Below, piece after piece: positions 35,769-44,867 of a stretch of 64,000 bases of DNA (positions within the stretch are counted from its first letter, which is position 1; every line of letters begins with the position of its first letter). Under the pieces are notes generated by a model, which saw only the letters and a list, made by a program, of their open reading frames with translations, was not told where the DNA came from and ran no database searches. The stretch lies in NCBI RefSeq assembly GCF_044904675.1, contig NZ_JADIKJ010000012.1, positions 62,001 to 126,000 of the forward strand, read 5' to 3'. The position numbers were made by a program, and so were the translations under genes. This DNA is from Dyella_B jejuensis (GTDB lineage Bacteria > Pseudomonadota > Gammaproteobacteria > Xanthomonadales > Rhodanobacteraceae).

Positions 35769-37073
35769 GTGAGCACGTCGTCCCCTGCTGTCGCCCGCAA
35801 AGACACTACGCCGATGCTTTCAGCGCTTGCCTTCTGCCTGATATTGGCGGCGTATTACATCATTCGGCCGGTGCGCGACCAACTGGGAGGCGCTGTCGGC
35901 TCCAGCCAACTGCCGCTGTTCTATGTGGCCACGTTCGTGGCGATGCTGCTATTGACACCGGTCTTCGGTGCACTGGTGGCGCGCTTCCCGCGACGGCGCC
36001 TGCTGGGCTGGAGTTACAGCTTCTTCATCCTGTGCCTGCTGGGCTTCATTCCGGCATTCCTGGCGCAGGACCGCATTGGCGCGCGGACGTTAGGGGTAGT
36101 CTTCTTCATCTGGGTCAGCGTGTTCAACCTGTTCGTGGTGTCGCTGTTCTGGAGCTTCATGGCGGATGTGTTCGATAGTCGCCGCGCGCGTGAAGTCTTT
36201 CCCTTGATTGCACTGGGTGGTATGGCGGGAGCGATCTTGGGGCCGATCGTCACCAGCGTCTTGGTCGGCTTGATGGGTGTGGCGCCACTGCTATGGGTGT
36301 CGGCGACGATGCTGGGACTTTCCCTGGTGCTGCTGCTGCGCATATCGGTGCAGCGCGCGCAGGGCGGCGCAGCAGAGCAGCCCATAGGCGGGTCGCTGTG
36401 GGCCGGCATGCGGGAGCTGTGGTCGCGGCCGTTCCTGCGCGCCATGGCGATCCTGATGCTCTTGGGCGACGGCGTAGGCACGCTGGCCTATGCGTTGGTG
36501 GCCGACTACGCCAAGGTGCACTTTGCTTCGACCAGCTTGAGGACAGCCTTCTATGCACATATCGACCTGTCAGTGAACCTGATCGGTGCGTTCCTGCAAC
36601 TGACGCTATCGCGTTGGCTGTTGGTGCGACGCGGTGCAGTGTGGACGTTAGTGGTGCCGCAGCTGGTAAACCTGGGACTGCTGCTGATGGTGGCGATCGG
36701 CGGCCACGCGCAACTGGCCTTGCTAGGGATCGGCGTACCATGGGTGGCGTTGATGATGGTAGGCACGCGCGGGTTCATGTACGGCATGACCAAGCCGGCC
36801 AGCGATGCCCTCTATACCCGGGTACCGCGCGAAACGCGCTACAAGGGCAAGAATTTCGTGGACACCGCCGTATGGCGTCTGGGCGATGTGTTGGTCACCA
36901 GTGGTGTCAGCGGGTTGGGCAAGCTGGGAATCGGGCTGGGCAGTATCGCGTTGATGGGTGCAGGCGTATCGGTGCTGGCCAGCTGGGTGGCGCGCAAGGC
37001 GGCCACGGCGCCGGATCTCGCTCCCGAACAAGGGAGCGAGCAATGCGAAACGGGTCACGAGAGCATTGCCTGA
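35769..37073 (+). CDS. MFS-like multi-pass membrane transporter
   Basis: A 434-residue protein from the chosen GTG, with about ten to twelve hydrophobic helices. The first helix contains AAYYIIRPVRDQLGG, a motif seen in MFS members related to the nucleotide translocase group, and arginine-rich loops (ARFPRRRLLGW) follow the MFS pattern between helices 2 and 3. The substrate is unknown. The start is uncertain: GTG 35769 has GGAAG about nine bases upstream, while ATG 35814 sits directly before the first helix and would still give a complete membrane domain. It is convergent with the CBS-domain gene. Confidence 0.75.
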   Translation: MSTSSPAVARKDTTPMLSALAFCLILAAYYIIRPVRDQLGGAVGSSQLPLFYVATFVAMLLLTPVFGALVARFPRRRLLGWSYSFFILCLLGFIPAFLAQDRIGARTLGVVFFIWVSVFNLFVVSLFWSFMADVFDSRRAREVFPLIALGGMAGAILGPIVTSVLVGLMGVAPLLWVSATMLGLSLVLLLRISVQRAQGGAAEQPIGGSLWAGMRELWSRPFLRAMAILMLLGDGVGTLAYALVADYAKVHFASTSLRTAFYAHIDLSVNLIGAFLQLTLSRWLLVRRGAVWTLVVPQLVNLGLLLMVAIGGHAQLALLGIGVPWVALMMVGTRGFMYGMTKPASDALYTRVPRETRYKGKNFVDTAVWRLGDVLVTSGVSGLGKLGIGLGSIALMGAGVSVLASWVARKAATAPDLAPEQGSEQCETGHESIA

Positions 37074-37099
37074 GGCATTCAGATAATGCGTTCCCGGTG

Positions 37100-37528
37100 T
37101 CAGCTGGTGATGTAGCGTTGCAATTGGTCGATCTGTTCGGCCTGCGCGCTGATCACTTCCTTGACCAGGTCGCCGATCGAAATCACACCCAGCACGCGAC
37201 TGCCTTGCACCACCGGCAGATGGCGGATGCGGCTTTCGGTGCACAGGCGCATGCAGTCGAACACATCGGTTTCCGGTGTCACGGTAAGCAGAGGGCTGCT
37301 CATGATTTCCGACACGGCAGTCTGCGCGGAGGAACGTCCCTGCAAAATGACCTTGCGGGCGTAGTCGCGTTCGGAAACGATGCCGATCAATTGCTCGCCG
37401 CGCATTACCAGCAAGGCGCCTACGCGCCGCTCGGCCATGTGCTTGATCGCTTCCAGAACGGGAACTTCGGGCGCAATGGCGTAGATGTCATTGCCCTTTA
37501 TATCCAGCAAGTGCTTGACCTGACGCAT
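37100..37528 (-). CDS. tandem CBS-domain protein
   Basis: A 142-residue cytoplasmic protein made of two CBS domains (about 8-65 and 75-135), the usual Bateman module that binds adenine nucleotides or SAM. Typical sequence is GALLVMRGEQLIGIVSERDYARKV and IRHLPVVQGSRVLGVISIGDLVK. The ATG at 37528 has GGGAGG upstream on the minus strand; the frame is open further to 37927, but that part is antisense to the neighbouring glycosyltransferase reading. Stand-alone CBS pairs act as energy or redox sensors for unknown partners. A 44-base gap separates it from the upstream glycosyltransferase gene, so they may share a transcript. Confidence 0.88.
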   Translation of the reverse strand: MRQVKHLLDIKGNDIYAIAPEVPVLEAIKHMAERRVGALLVMRGEQLIGIVSERDYARKVILQGRSSAQTAVSEIMSSPLLTVTPETDVFDCMRLCTESRIRHLPVVQGSRVLGVISIGDLVKEVISAQAEQIDQLQRYITS

Positions 37529-37572
37529 GCCAAACCTCCCCGTCGGCCGCAGCATGGCCGCGTCGTCACAGT

Positions 37573-38541
37573 TTAGCTCTGCCGTGTTGCCTCGGTGTGA
37601 AGCGGAGCCTGCGATGCCGGCGGATGGTCTTCTTCGATGAAATAGAGCGGGCGTTGCTTGCTTTCGTTGTAATTGCGACCGAGGTATTCGCCGATTACGC
37701 CAAGCGCCAGCAGTTGGATGCCGCCCAGGAACAGGATCACTACCATCAGGCTCGGGTAGCCTGGCACGGGGTCGCCTCGCAGCAGCGCTTTGAGCAGCAC
37801 CTTCAGGCCAAACAGGAAGGCGCTCAAGGAGGCGGCCATGCCGGTCCAGGTGGCGAGCTTCAGTGGAGCGCTGGAAAAAGAGGTGATGCCTTCGATGGCA
37901 AACTGGGCCAGGCGCCAGTAATTCCACTTGCTGCGGCCAGCCAGGCGCGGGCTGCGCAGGTAAGTGATCGAGGTCTGGCGATAGCCGATCCAGGCGAACA
38001 GGCCTTTCATGAAGCGCTGCCTTTCGCGCAATTGCGCCAGGGCCGCCAGGGCGCGGCGCGAAAGCAGGCGAAAATCGCCGGTGTCGCGCGGTACCGCCAC
38101 GTCCGACATGATGTCCATCGTGCGATAAAACGCCGCCGCCGTGAACCGTTTCAGGCTGGTCTCACCCGCGCGCGCGCTGCGCGTGGCGTAAACCACGTCG
38201 TAACCGGCCTGCCATTGTTCGACCAATTGCGGGATCAATTCGGGAGGGTCTTGCAGGTCGGCGTCGATGACTATCGCGGCATCGGCGTCGACCCGGTCGA
38301 GACCTGCGGTCAGGGCGGCTTCCTTGCCGAAATTGCGGGAAAGCTTAAGCGTACCCACTTGTGGATCGGCAGCGGCCAACGATTGCATGATCAACCAGGT
38401 GTCGTCCCGGCTACCGTCGTCGACGTATAGCACTTCGCATGTCATCGGCAGCTGGCCCAGCACCTTGGACAGCCGGGCGTGGAAGGCAGCCAGCACGGCC
38501 GATTCGTTGTAAGCGGGGATGACAACCGTAAGTCGCGGCAT
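37573..38541 (-). CDS. GtrB/ArnC-like family 2 glycosyltransferase
   Basis: A 322-residue polyprenyl-phosphate glycosyltransferase: N-terminal GT-A domain (RLTVVIPAYNESAVL, IVIDADLQDPPELIPQ, DTGDFRLLSRRAL) and two C-terminal transmembrane helices. It should load a sugar onto undecaprenyl phosphate at the cytoplasmic face. It is a paralogue of the protein at 9605, sharing for example RFMKGLFAWIGY and EGITSFS.APLK, but its gene has high GC and ordinary codon usage. No GT-C or flippase partner is adjacent; its neighbours are a CBS-domain gene and mtgA. It may act in lipid A or glycan decoration. Confidence 0.87.
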   Translation of the reverse strand: MPRLTVVIPAYNESAVLAAFHARLSKVLGQLPMTCEVLYVDDGSRDDTWLIMQSLAAADPQVGTLKLSRNFGKEAALTAGLDRVDADAAIVIDADLQDPPELIPQLVEQWQAGYDVVYATRSARAGETSLKRFTAAAFYRTMDIMSDVAVPRDTGDFRLLSRRALAALAQLRERQRFMKGLFAWIGYRQTSITYLRSPRLAGRSKWNYWRLAQFAIEGITSFSSAPLKLATWTGMAASLSAFLFGLKVLLKALLRGDPVPGYPSLMVVILFLGGIQLLALGVIGEYLGRNYNESKQRPLYFIEEDHPPASQAPLHTEATRQS

Positions 38542-38599
38542 GCAGGTATCCGTCGAAAAACTGGTGCAGTGTAAGCGTGGGCGGGCCTGGAGCTAACCC

Positions 38600-39346
38600 T
38601 TAGCGGCGCCGCGCCTGACCAGTGTCGCGTGGTGGCTGCCGGCTTTCCAGATAACCCGGGCCGCCAAGTTGGCTGACTTGTTGCTCGATCCAGTGACTGC
38701 GTTCCAGCACGTAGCCGCTCGGATGATCCACGCGGAAACGGTCCGGATTAGGCAGCGCGGCCGCCAACCTGGCTGCTTGCGCAAGATTCAGCTGCGCGGG
38801 CGCCTCGTGAAAAAAAATGTCGCTGGCCGCGCCGACGCCGTAGATGCCGTCACCGTACTGGGCGATGTTCATGTAGACCTCAAGGATGCGGCGCTTGGGC
38901 CAGGTCGCTTCCAGCAGCACGGTGAAATAGGCCTCCAGGCCCTTGCGCACGAAGCTGCGGCCGTTCCACAGGAACAGGTTCTTCGCGGTTTGCTGACTGA
39001 TCGTGCTGGCGCCACGCAAGCGTTTGCCGTCGTCAGCGGCATCGATGGCGTTCTGGATGGAGCGAAAATCAAAACCGTGATGGAACGGAAAGGTCTGGTC
39101 CTCCCCGGCGACCATCGCAATCGGCGCCCACGAAGAAATGCGCGACCACGGAACCCAATGCTGCTTGAGGCGAAAGTCCTTCTCGCCGTGCACCAGGGCT
39201 TCTACCCGGCGCTCCATCATCACCGCGGATGTCCATGGCGGCACGAAGCGCAGTACCACGACCACCAGCCAGCTCAGCGCGATCCACGACAAGATCACGA
39301 TGCCCGCGTAACGCAGCAGACGGCGAAAAGAGGGAAGATGCGGCAT
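38600..39346 (-). CDS. mtgA: monofunctional biosynthetic peptidoglycan transglycosylase
   Basis: Family 51 glycosyltransferase that polymerises lipid II into glycan strands, anchored in the inner membrane; 248 residues, the usual size. One hydrophobic helix lies at about 12-35. The catalytic glutamate is in VAGEDQTFPFHHGFD (about residue 80), and GASTISQQTAKNLFLW and KRRILEVYMNIAQYGDGIYGVGAA are diagnostic. It starts at 39346. The longer open frame for hslO begins on the opposite strand at 39345, so the 5' ends are packed head to head. Confidence 0.95.
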   Translation of the reverse strand: MPHLPSFRRLLRYAGIVILSWIALSWLVVVVLRFVPPWTSAVMMERRVEALVHGEKDFRLKQHWVPWSRISSWAPIAMVAGEDQTFPFHHGFDFRSIQNAIDAADDGKRLRGASTISQQTAKNLFLWNGRSFVRKGLEAYFTVLLEATWPKRRILEVYMNIAQYGDGIYGVGAASDIFFHEAPAQLNLAQAARLAAALPNPDRFRVDHPSGYVLERSHWIEQQVSQLGGPGYLESRQPPRDTGQARRR

Positions 39347-39452
39347 GGTCGATCAGCCCGAAAAGCCCAGTATAAGCGGCTGGCGGCAGGCCATTGTCCG
39401 GTCCGGGGCGCGGCCCCATCTCTGGCTTCATGAGTTCATCGAGGTCGTTTAC

Positions 39453-40346
39453 GTGGAAACTGTGCTTGTCGAGGACGTGCTCCATCGTTTTTTGCTCGAA
39501 CGCGCCGGCGTTCGTGGCGTGGTCGTGCGCCTCGGCGCCGCCTGGCGCGAGGTAGGCGGTCGCGCGGACTATCCCGCGCCGCTGCGGGAATTGCTGGGCC
39601 AGGCGCTCGCCGCCAGCGCATTGCTGACCGGCAATATCAAGCTCGACGGAAGCTTGTCGATCGAATTGAAGAGCGCGGGGGCGCTGCGGCTCCTGTTTGC
39701 CGAATGTTCCGATACCGGGCGCTTGCGGGGCTTGGCGCGATGGAATCAGCCATTGCCCGCACCTTTGGTGCTGAACAATCTGCCGGAAGCACTCATGGCC
39801 ATCACCATCGGCCATGCCGAGCGCGGCCAGCGTTACCAGGGCCTGGTCGATCTGAGCCAACCGGAACTGGCCGCCGCGCTGGAGAATTATTTTCAGCAAT
39901 CCGAGCAGTTGCCGGCGCGCATCGTGCTTGCTGCCGATGCGCGGCACGCGGTGGGCCTTATGTTGCAGAAACTGCCTGGCGATGGCGGTCGCGATGGCGT
40001 GCAAGATGAAGATGCGTGGCCGCGTATCGAGCATCTGACCGCGACCCTGGGTGGCGATGAGTTGCTGGCTACACCGCCGGAACAGCTGCTTTATCGCTTG
40101 TACCACGAAGAAACGGTACGCCTGTTCAAGCCGCGACCGCTGGCTTTCGGCTGCAGCTGTTCGCGAGAGCGCGTGGAAGCGATGCTGCGCTCGTTGGGCC
40201 GCGCTGAAATCGAGGCTACTTTGGAAGCACGGGACGGCGTGATCGAAGTGACCTGCGAATTCTGTGCGCGCGTCTACACCTTTGACCGCGTGGATGCCGA
40301 GCATCTGCTGAGTGGCGGTACGGCGGCGAATTCGACGTTGCAGTGA
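39453..40346 (+). CDS. hslO: redox-regulated chaperone Hsp33
   Basis: Holdase chaperone activated by oxidation, cytoplasmic. The N-terminus LHRFLLERAGVRG and the core QALAASALLTGNIKLDG and RYQGLVDLS are typical. Four zinc-binding cysteines are present in GCSCSRER and CEFCARVY, so the redox switch is intact. The start is uncertain: family alignment favours a site close to LHRFL, and GTG 39453 has GAGG about eight bases upstream (297 residues). The frame is also open to ATG 39345 with AGGGAAG upstream, adding 36 residues not expected in the family. It is convergent with the GGDEF-EAL gene. Confidence 0.92.
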   Translation: METVLVEDVLHRFLLERAGVRGVVVRLGAAWREVGGRADYPAPLRELLGQALAASALLTGNIKLDGSLSIELKSAGALRLLFAECSDTGRLRGLARWNQPLPAPLVLNNLPEALMAITIGHAERGQRYQGLVDLSQPELAAALENYFQQSEQLPARIVLAADARHAVGLMLQKLPGDGGRDGVQDEDAWPRIEHLTATLGGDELLATPPEQLLYRLYHEETVRLFKPRPLAFGCSCSRERVEAMLRSLGRAEIEATLEARDGVIEVTCEFCARVYTFDRVDAEHLLSGGTAANSTLQ

Positions 40347-40377
40347 TGGTGGACGCCGCCGGGGACCTGGATCTCGA

Positions 40378-43266
40378 TCAACCAGTCACGCTGGCTGTCC
40401 CCAGCCATACCTCTGCCGGTTGCGGCCGGGCGAACAGGAAGCCCTGGCCGTAGCGGCAGCCGATATGTCGCAATGCCTGGCGTTGTGCTTCTTCTTCGAT
40501 GCCTTCGGCGATCACTTGCATGTGCAATGAGTCGGCCAGTACCTGGATCGCCCGCACCACCGGCACGCTATGGCTGCCGGCGATGGCCAGTTCGATGATG
40601 AAGCTGCGGTCGATCTTGAGCGTTTCGATCGGGTATTGATGCAGATAGCTCAGCGAAGAGTAGCCGGTACCGAAATCATCCAGCGCGATGCTCACGCCGT
40701 GCTGGCGCAAGTTGTCGAGCATACGCTTTACCTGCGCGGGATTTTCCAGCAGCGTGCGCTCGGTTACCTCGATGCGCAGCGAGCGCGGGTTGACCCGGTG
40801 GCTGCGCAGCAGGTCGAGCAGGCGATCGTCCAGATCGGATTGGCGGAAGTGCCGGCCTGATACGTTGAGGCTGACGAAGCCGTCGGTGCCGGCCAGCAGG
40901 CTCACCTGCGAGGCGACCTGTTCGAAGATCTGCCAGTCGATAGTTTCCGCACTGCCGTTTTCTTCGGCTACGGCCAGGAAATCGCCTGGACAAAGCAGGC
41001 CGCGATCGGGATGGCGCCAACGCAGCAGCGCTTCGTAACCGACGGTGCGTCCGTCTTCCAGCGCCACGATCGGCTGGTAGAACGGCACGAATTCGTTACG
41101 GCTGAGCGCACGGCGCAAGTCGCCCTCCATTTCCAGCAGCGACAGCACCTCGCGCCGCAGGCGGTCATCGAAGACGGCGGCGCGATGGCGGCCTTCGTCC
41201 TTGGCGCGGTACATGGCCGCGTCTGCGTCGCGCAGCAGTTCTTCCGGTTGCTGGTAATGCGGGCTGGGCAGGGCGATGCCGATCGAAGCTGAAGTGAAAA
41301 TTTCCTTGATGCCGAGCCGAAATGGCACGTGCAATTCCGCGATGATGCGTTCGGCCACCAGGCTGGCCTTGCCGAGGTCGCTGATATCTTCCAGCAGGAC
41401 GGCAAATTCGTCTCCACCCAGGCGCGCTACCAGATCGCGTGTTTTCAGGCATGCGCGGATGCGGCTGCCGGCCTGGAACAGCAGGTCGTCGCCGATCAGG
41501 TGGCCGACCGAATCGTTGATGACCTTGAAGCGGTCCAGGTCGATGAACAACACGGCAAATAGTTTGTTCGGATCGGCGTGATAGGCCTGCAACGCCTGCC
41601 CCAGGCGTTGCAGCAGCAAGGTGCGGTTGGGCAGGCCGGTCAAGGAGTCGTGCAGGGTTTCGTACATCAGCCTGCGTTCGACACGTTCGCGTTCGGCGAT
41701 CTGTTCGCGCAGGTCGCGGTTGGCCAGCGCCAGCGCGCGCGTGCGTTCGGTGACGCGGCGTTCCAGATTGACGTAAGCCTGCTTCAGCGATTCGCTGGTC
41801 TGCTTGCGCTGCAGAGCATTGGCGATGTGGTAGCTCACGAAGGTGAGCAATTCCTGGTCGCGCGTGTCGTAGATGTGCTTGGGCGAATAGCTCTGTACGG
41901 CGAGCACGCCCATCACGCGATCGTCCCATATCAGCGGCACGCCCAGCCAGCACACCGATTTGGCACCCAGTTCCGCGCATTCGCCGCTTTCGGCGAGCCG
42001 CTCGAAGGCCTGTCGGTCGGCGAGTAGCGGCTTGCCGTGCTTGAGCACGTATTCGGTAGCGCCGTTGCCGATCGGTCGTGGCAGGCGCGTGGTTTCGATC
42101 TCGTCGATCGAATAGGGAAAGACGATGTTTTCGCCGCTCTCGTCGCGTAATGCGATGTAGAAGTTGCGCGCATACAGCAGGCCGCCCACCACGCGGTGCA
42201 CGGCAGCATAAAAATTTTGCTGGCTCTCCGGCGCGCTCGCCAGTTCCGCAATGCGGAACAGCGCCGATTGCAGCCGCTCGCCACGCTGGCGCTGCAGCAC
42301 TTGTTGGCGCAGCACGCGATTGGTGGCGCGCAGCGCCGCGGTGCGGTCGGCAACCCTGCGTTCCAGTTCGGCATGCGCCTCGCGGCGCTCCAGGGCGGTC
42401 TGCATATGTTGCGCCACGTAGCTGAGCAGGTCGCGGTCCTGCCGCGTGTAGTGGGTGTCGGCCCGGTAGCTTTGCACGGTGATGCCGCCGACCACCTGGT
42501 TGCCGCGTAGCAACGGCACGCCCAGCCAATGCTCGCAGGCCGGGCCGATAAGGTTGAAGCGACCTTCCAGCTGGTGGGCCAGCTCTTCCACGGAGCCCAT
42601 GATCGGCTGAGTACTCTGCAGGAGGTTCCAGGTGAGGCTATGTCGCATTTCCTGCAGCGGATGGCTTGCGTCCGGCGCCGGCGGTTTTGGGTCGACCGTA
42701 TCCACGTAATAGGGAAAGCGCACGCTGTCCGTAGCCGGGTCGTAGAGAACGATGTAGAAATTTTCCGCGTACATCAGCATGCCGACGATAGCGTGCAGCG
42801 ATTGCATCATTTCGGTCATGTTGTGCGCGGTGCCGGCAAGCTCGGCGATGGCATACAGGGCGCGCTGCAGGCGTTCGGCCATGGCCAGCCTGGAAATCGC
42901 TTCATACAGGCGGCCAGTCTCGCTCAGCTGGCGCAGGCGAGTGCTGGCGAGCCGGCCCAGCCAGGCCAGCTCTTCGCTGGATGCGGCGGACAGTTGCGAA
43001 GGTATGCTCTCTACTACCAGGGTTTGCAGGGTTTGGGGGTCCTTGGCGAGGCTGAGCCTGCCGGATGCCGGCGGCACATCGTCTGCTTCAGCAGACCAGC
43101 GCAAATCGCCCCGAACGTCAAAACAGGCCAGCGCCGTCCTGCAATGTTCCAGCACGCTGTCCGCGTCGGCGGCCTGGAACAGCTTTTCCACGGTTTCACG
43201 CAACGGCGCCGGGGTGGCCCCGGTTGCCGTTGGCGGGAAGTCGCAGCTGTCAGGAACTGAACTCAT
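40378..43266 (-). CDS. GAF-GAF-GGDEF-EAL cyclic-di-GMP signalling protein
   Basis: A 962-residue cytoplasmic protein without membrane helices. Two homologous GAF domains (about 135-300 and 335-490) are joined by helical linkers. They are followed by a diguanylate cyclase domain (RLGGDEFAVLLED near 615, an intact GGDEF) and a phosphodiesterase domain (YEALLRWRHP near 744, DDFGTGYSSLSYL, LKIDRSFI). Both active sites look complete, so it could make and break c-di-GMP under control of small ligands. The start is set at the ATG at 43266; the frame is open to 43401 and an ATG at 43377 is possible, but neither has a strong ribosome site. It is transcribed alone. Confidence 0.9.
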   Translation of the reverse strand: MSSVPDSCDFPPTATGATPAPLRETVEKLFQAADADSVLEHCRTALACFDVRGDLRWSAEADDVPPASGRLSLAKDPQTLQTLVVESIPSQLSAASSEELAWLGRLASTRLRQLSETGRLYEAISRLAMAERLQRALYAIAELAGTAHNMTEMMQSLHAIVGMLMYAENFYIVLYDPATDSVRFPYYVDTVDPKPPAPDASHPLQEMRHSLTWNLLQSTQPIMGSVEELAHQLEGRFNLIGPACEHWLGVPLLRGNQVVGGITVQSYRADTHYTRQDRDLLSYVAQHMQTALERREAHAELERRVADRTAALRATNRVLRQQVLQRQRGERLQSALFRIAELASAPESQQNFYAAVHRVVGGLLYARNFYIALRDESGENIVFPYSIDEIETTRLPRPIGNGATEYVLKHGKPLLADRQAFERLAESGECAELGAKSVCWLGVPLIWDDRVMGVLAVQSYSPKHIYDTRDQELLTFVSYHIANALQRKQTSESLKQAYVNLERRVTERTRALALANRDLREQIAERERVERRLMYETLHDSLTGLPNRTLLLQRLGQALQAYHADPNKLFAVLFIDLDRFKVINDSVGHLIGDDLLFQAGSRIRACLKTRDLVARLGGDEFAVLLEDISDLGKASLVAERIIAELHVPFRLGIKEIFTSASIGIALPSPHYQQPEELLRDADAAMYRAKDEGRHRAAVFDDRLRREVLSLLEMEGDLRRALSRNEFVPFYQPIVALEDGRTVGYEALLRWRHPDRGLLCPGDFLAVAEENGSAETIDWQIFEQVASQVSLLAGTDGFVSLNVSGRHFRQSDLDDRLLDLLRSHRVNPRSLRIEVTERTLLENPAQVKRMLDNLRQHGVSIALDDFGTGYSSLSYLHQYPIETLKIDRSFIIELAIAGSHSVPVVRAIQVLADSLHMQVIAEGIEEEAQRQALRHIGCRYGQGFLFARPQPAEVWLGTASVTG

Positions 43267-43553
43267 GTCAAACGAGCGGGTCCATGCGCGGTATCTCGGT
43301 TGACTATATATCGTGACGATACCGTGATGTTGCCCGGGATCATGACATAAACCAGGTGGCCAGAGACCCGATTCCATGCATTCCTCGTGCCAGCAAGTCA
43401 TTGTTCATGGTGTGATTTGGCCTATTGCGGCACAAAAAAGCGGGTGGCCCAGGGTGTTAGTAAAAAGTAAAATGAGGTACACTTGCATCCGGGAGTCCGT
43501 GCCTCGCCGAGGCGCGGAATAAAGTCTGTTGGATTCACTCTGAATTTCTGTTC

Positions 43554-44423
43554 ATGCGCCGACTGTTGCTGACATTGCCGCTGCTCTGCATGCCGCTCAT
43601 CGCGGCAGGCCAGGCAGTGGACGGCAACCTAGGTGGCGTCGCCTGGTTGCAGCAGCAAACCCTGAAATCCGCGCAGCAGCCGATGCAAGGTTCGCTGCTG
43701 GTGCAATCGCAGAACACGACCACCGCGAATGCGCAGAACGACACATCGCTGTCGCTCAACCCGCTCGCTGGCGGCACGGTCTCATCCAGCACGGTGCAAT
43801 ATGGCCTTGCACCAAACGTCACCGCACAGGCCGGTGTCACCCAGCGCTCCTGGGCGACGCAGCCGCGCCTCATTGGCAGCGAGGTCGGTGCTACCTATAA
43901 CGCCGGCCGCTACAGCCTCGGCGTAAGCGTCGCGCAGGACCAGGTGCCTAATACCACGCCGCTGCCGCGCGTGCTGCCGGGGGCGGTAACCGGTGTCAAC
44001 GGATTGCCTGATTTCGATAGCAGCACGCAGGTCAACGCGCGCGGCCGCTTTGCGCTCAACGGCAGCAGTGGTGTGCTGCTAGGCGCCAGCGTGGGGCGTA
44101 TCCACTTGCTGCCCGGCAACCTGATGGGGCTTAGCACGCTCGATCAGAAGGCGTTGAGCTTTGGCGTAGATCATGGCCCGATCAGCGGCAACATCATTGG
44201 TCGCACGATGCAGCCTGAGCCAGGCATGCCGAACAGTTTCACCGCAGACCGGCGCTGGAACAGCATCGACCTGGGCGTAACATGGCGCTTGCCCTGGCAA
44301 GGTTCGTTGAGCTTCGGTGCGCAAAATATCTGGTCGTCCGGCAATGCAACCAATGTGCCGGCTGGCCCACCCGAACCGGATCAGTCACGCACGCCATATG
44401 TGCAGTATCACCAGGATCTGTAG
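43554..44423 (+). CDS. secreted protein of unknown function, possibly outer-membrane beta-barrel
   Basis: No family recognised. The 289-residue product starts MRRLLLTLPLLCMPLIAAGQA, a clear signal peptide with a likely cleavage after GQA. The mature part is rich in Gly, Ser, Asn and Gln, with alternating polar and hydrophobic stretches such as YSLGVSVAQ, GVLLGASVGRI and IDLGVTWRLPW, as in beta-barrel strands. There is no lipobox. An AT-rich stretch (about 43440-43480) upstream probably holds the promoter. The gene ends just before an intrinsic terminator, and a group II intron has inserted directly after that terminator. An outer-membrane location is inferred. Confidence 0.7.
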   Translation: MRRLLLTLPLLCMPLIAAGQAVDGNLGGVAWLQQQTLKSAQQPMQGSLLVQSQNTTTANAQNDTSLSLNPLAGGTVSSSTVQYGLAPNVTAQAGVTQRSWATQPRLIGSEVGATYNAGRYSLGVSVAQDQVPNTTPLPRVLPGAVTGVNGLPDFDSSTQVNARGRFALNGSSGVLLGASVGRIHLLPGNLMGLSTLDQKALSFGVDHGPISGNIIGRTMQPEPGMPNSFTADRRWNSIDLGVTWRLPWQGSLSFGAQNIWSSGNATNVPAGPPEPDQSRTPYVQYHQDL

Positions 44424-44440
44424 TTCGAAGATTTGACACG

Positions 44441-44470
44441 AAAACGCCTCCGCTTGCCGGAGGCGTTTTT
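44441..44470 (+). terminator. intrinsic terminator used as intron insertion site
   Basis: Stem AACGCCTCCG with CGGAGGCGTT, a short CTTGC-type loop and T5, 18 bases after the stop of the secreted-protein gene. The group II intron begins three bases after the T-run. Confidence 0.88.
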
Positions 44471-44867
44471 GCTGTGCGCCCGGCAGGGCGCACTTGCTTG
44501 GAGGTGAAAGTCCTCTACTCGCCCGGCAAGGGGGAAGAGTTAGCCAGAGGCAAGGGCGGAAGGGTGACCGACCGTCTGGAGGAAGCCCGAGGCAAAGCGC
44601 TGGCCTGACGAACAGGAAGCGGATGCGAGGCGACGTGGTGGGGTGAGGCAGCAGAAAAGGCTAAAGCCCAATACCTGCACGGAACATCACGGCGTAGATC
44701 CGACAGGCATAAGCGTGAAGGCAGGTGCGCCATACCCGGGGAGATCTCGCCTCATGCCCGAAAGGGTGACGTGGCAACACGGAGCGAGAAGTCAGCCGAG
44801 GCCATAGTAGGTGCAGCACGACCGAAGGGCCGAACACGAGAGACCGCAATTAGGACGATGTACCTCG

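Noticed and set aside
36293..37576. 427-codon frame overlapping the transporter and CBS genes
   Set aside because: It shifts across two real genes on different strands and lacks hydrophobic or domain pattern of its own.
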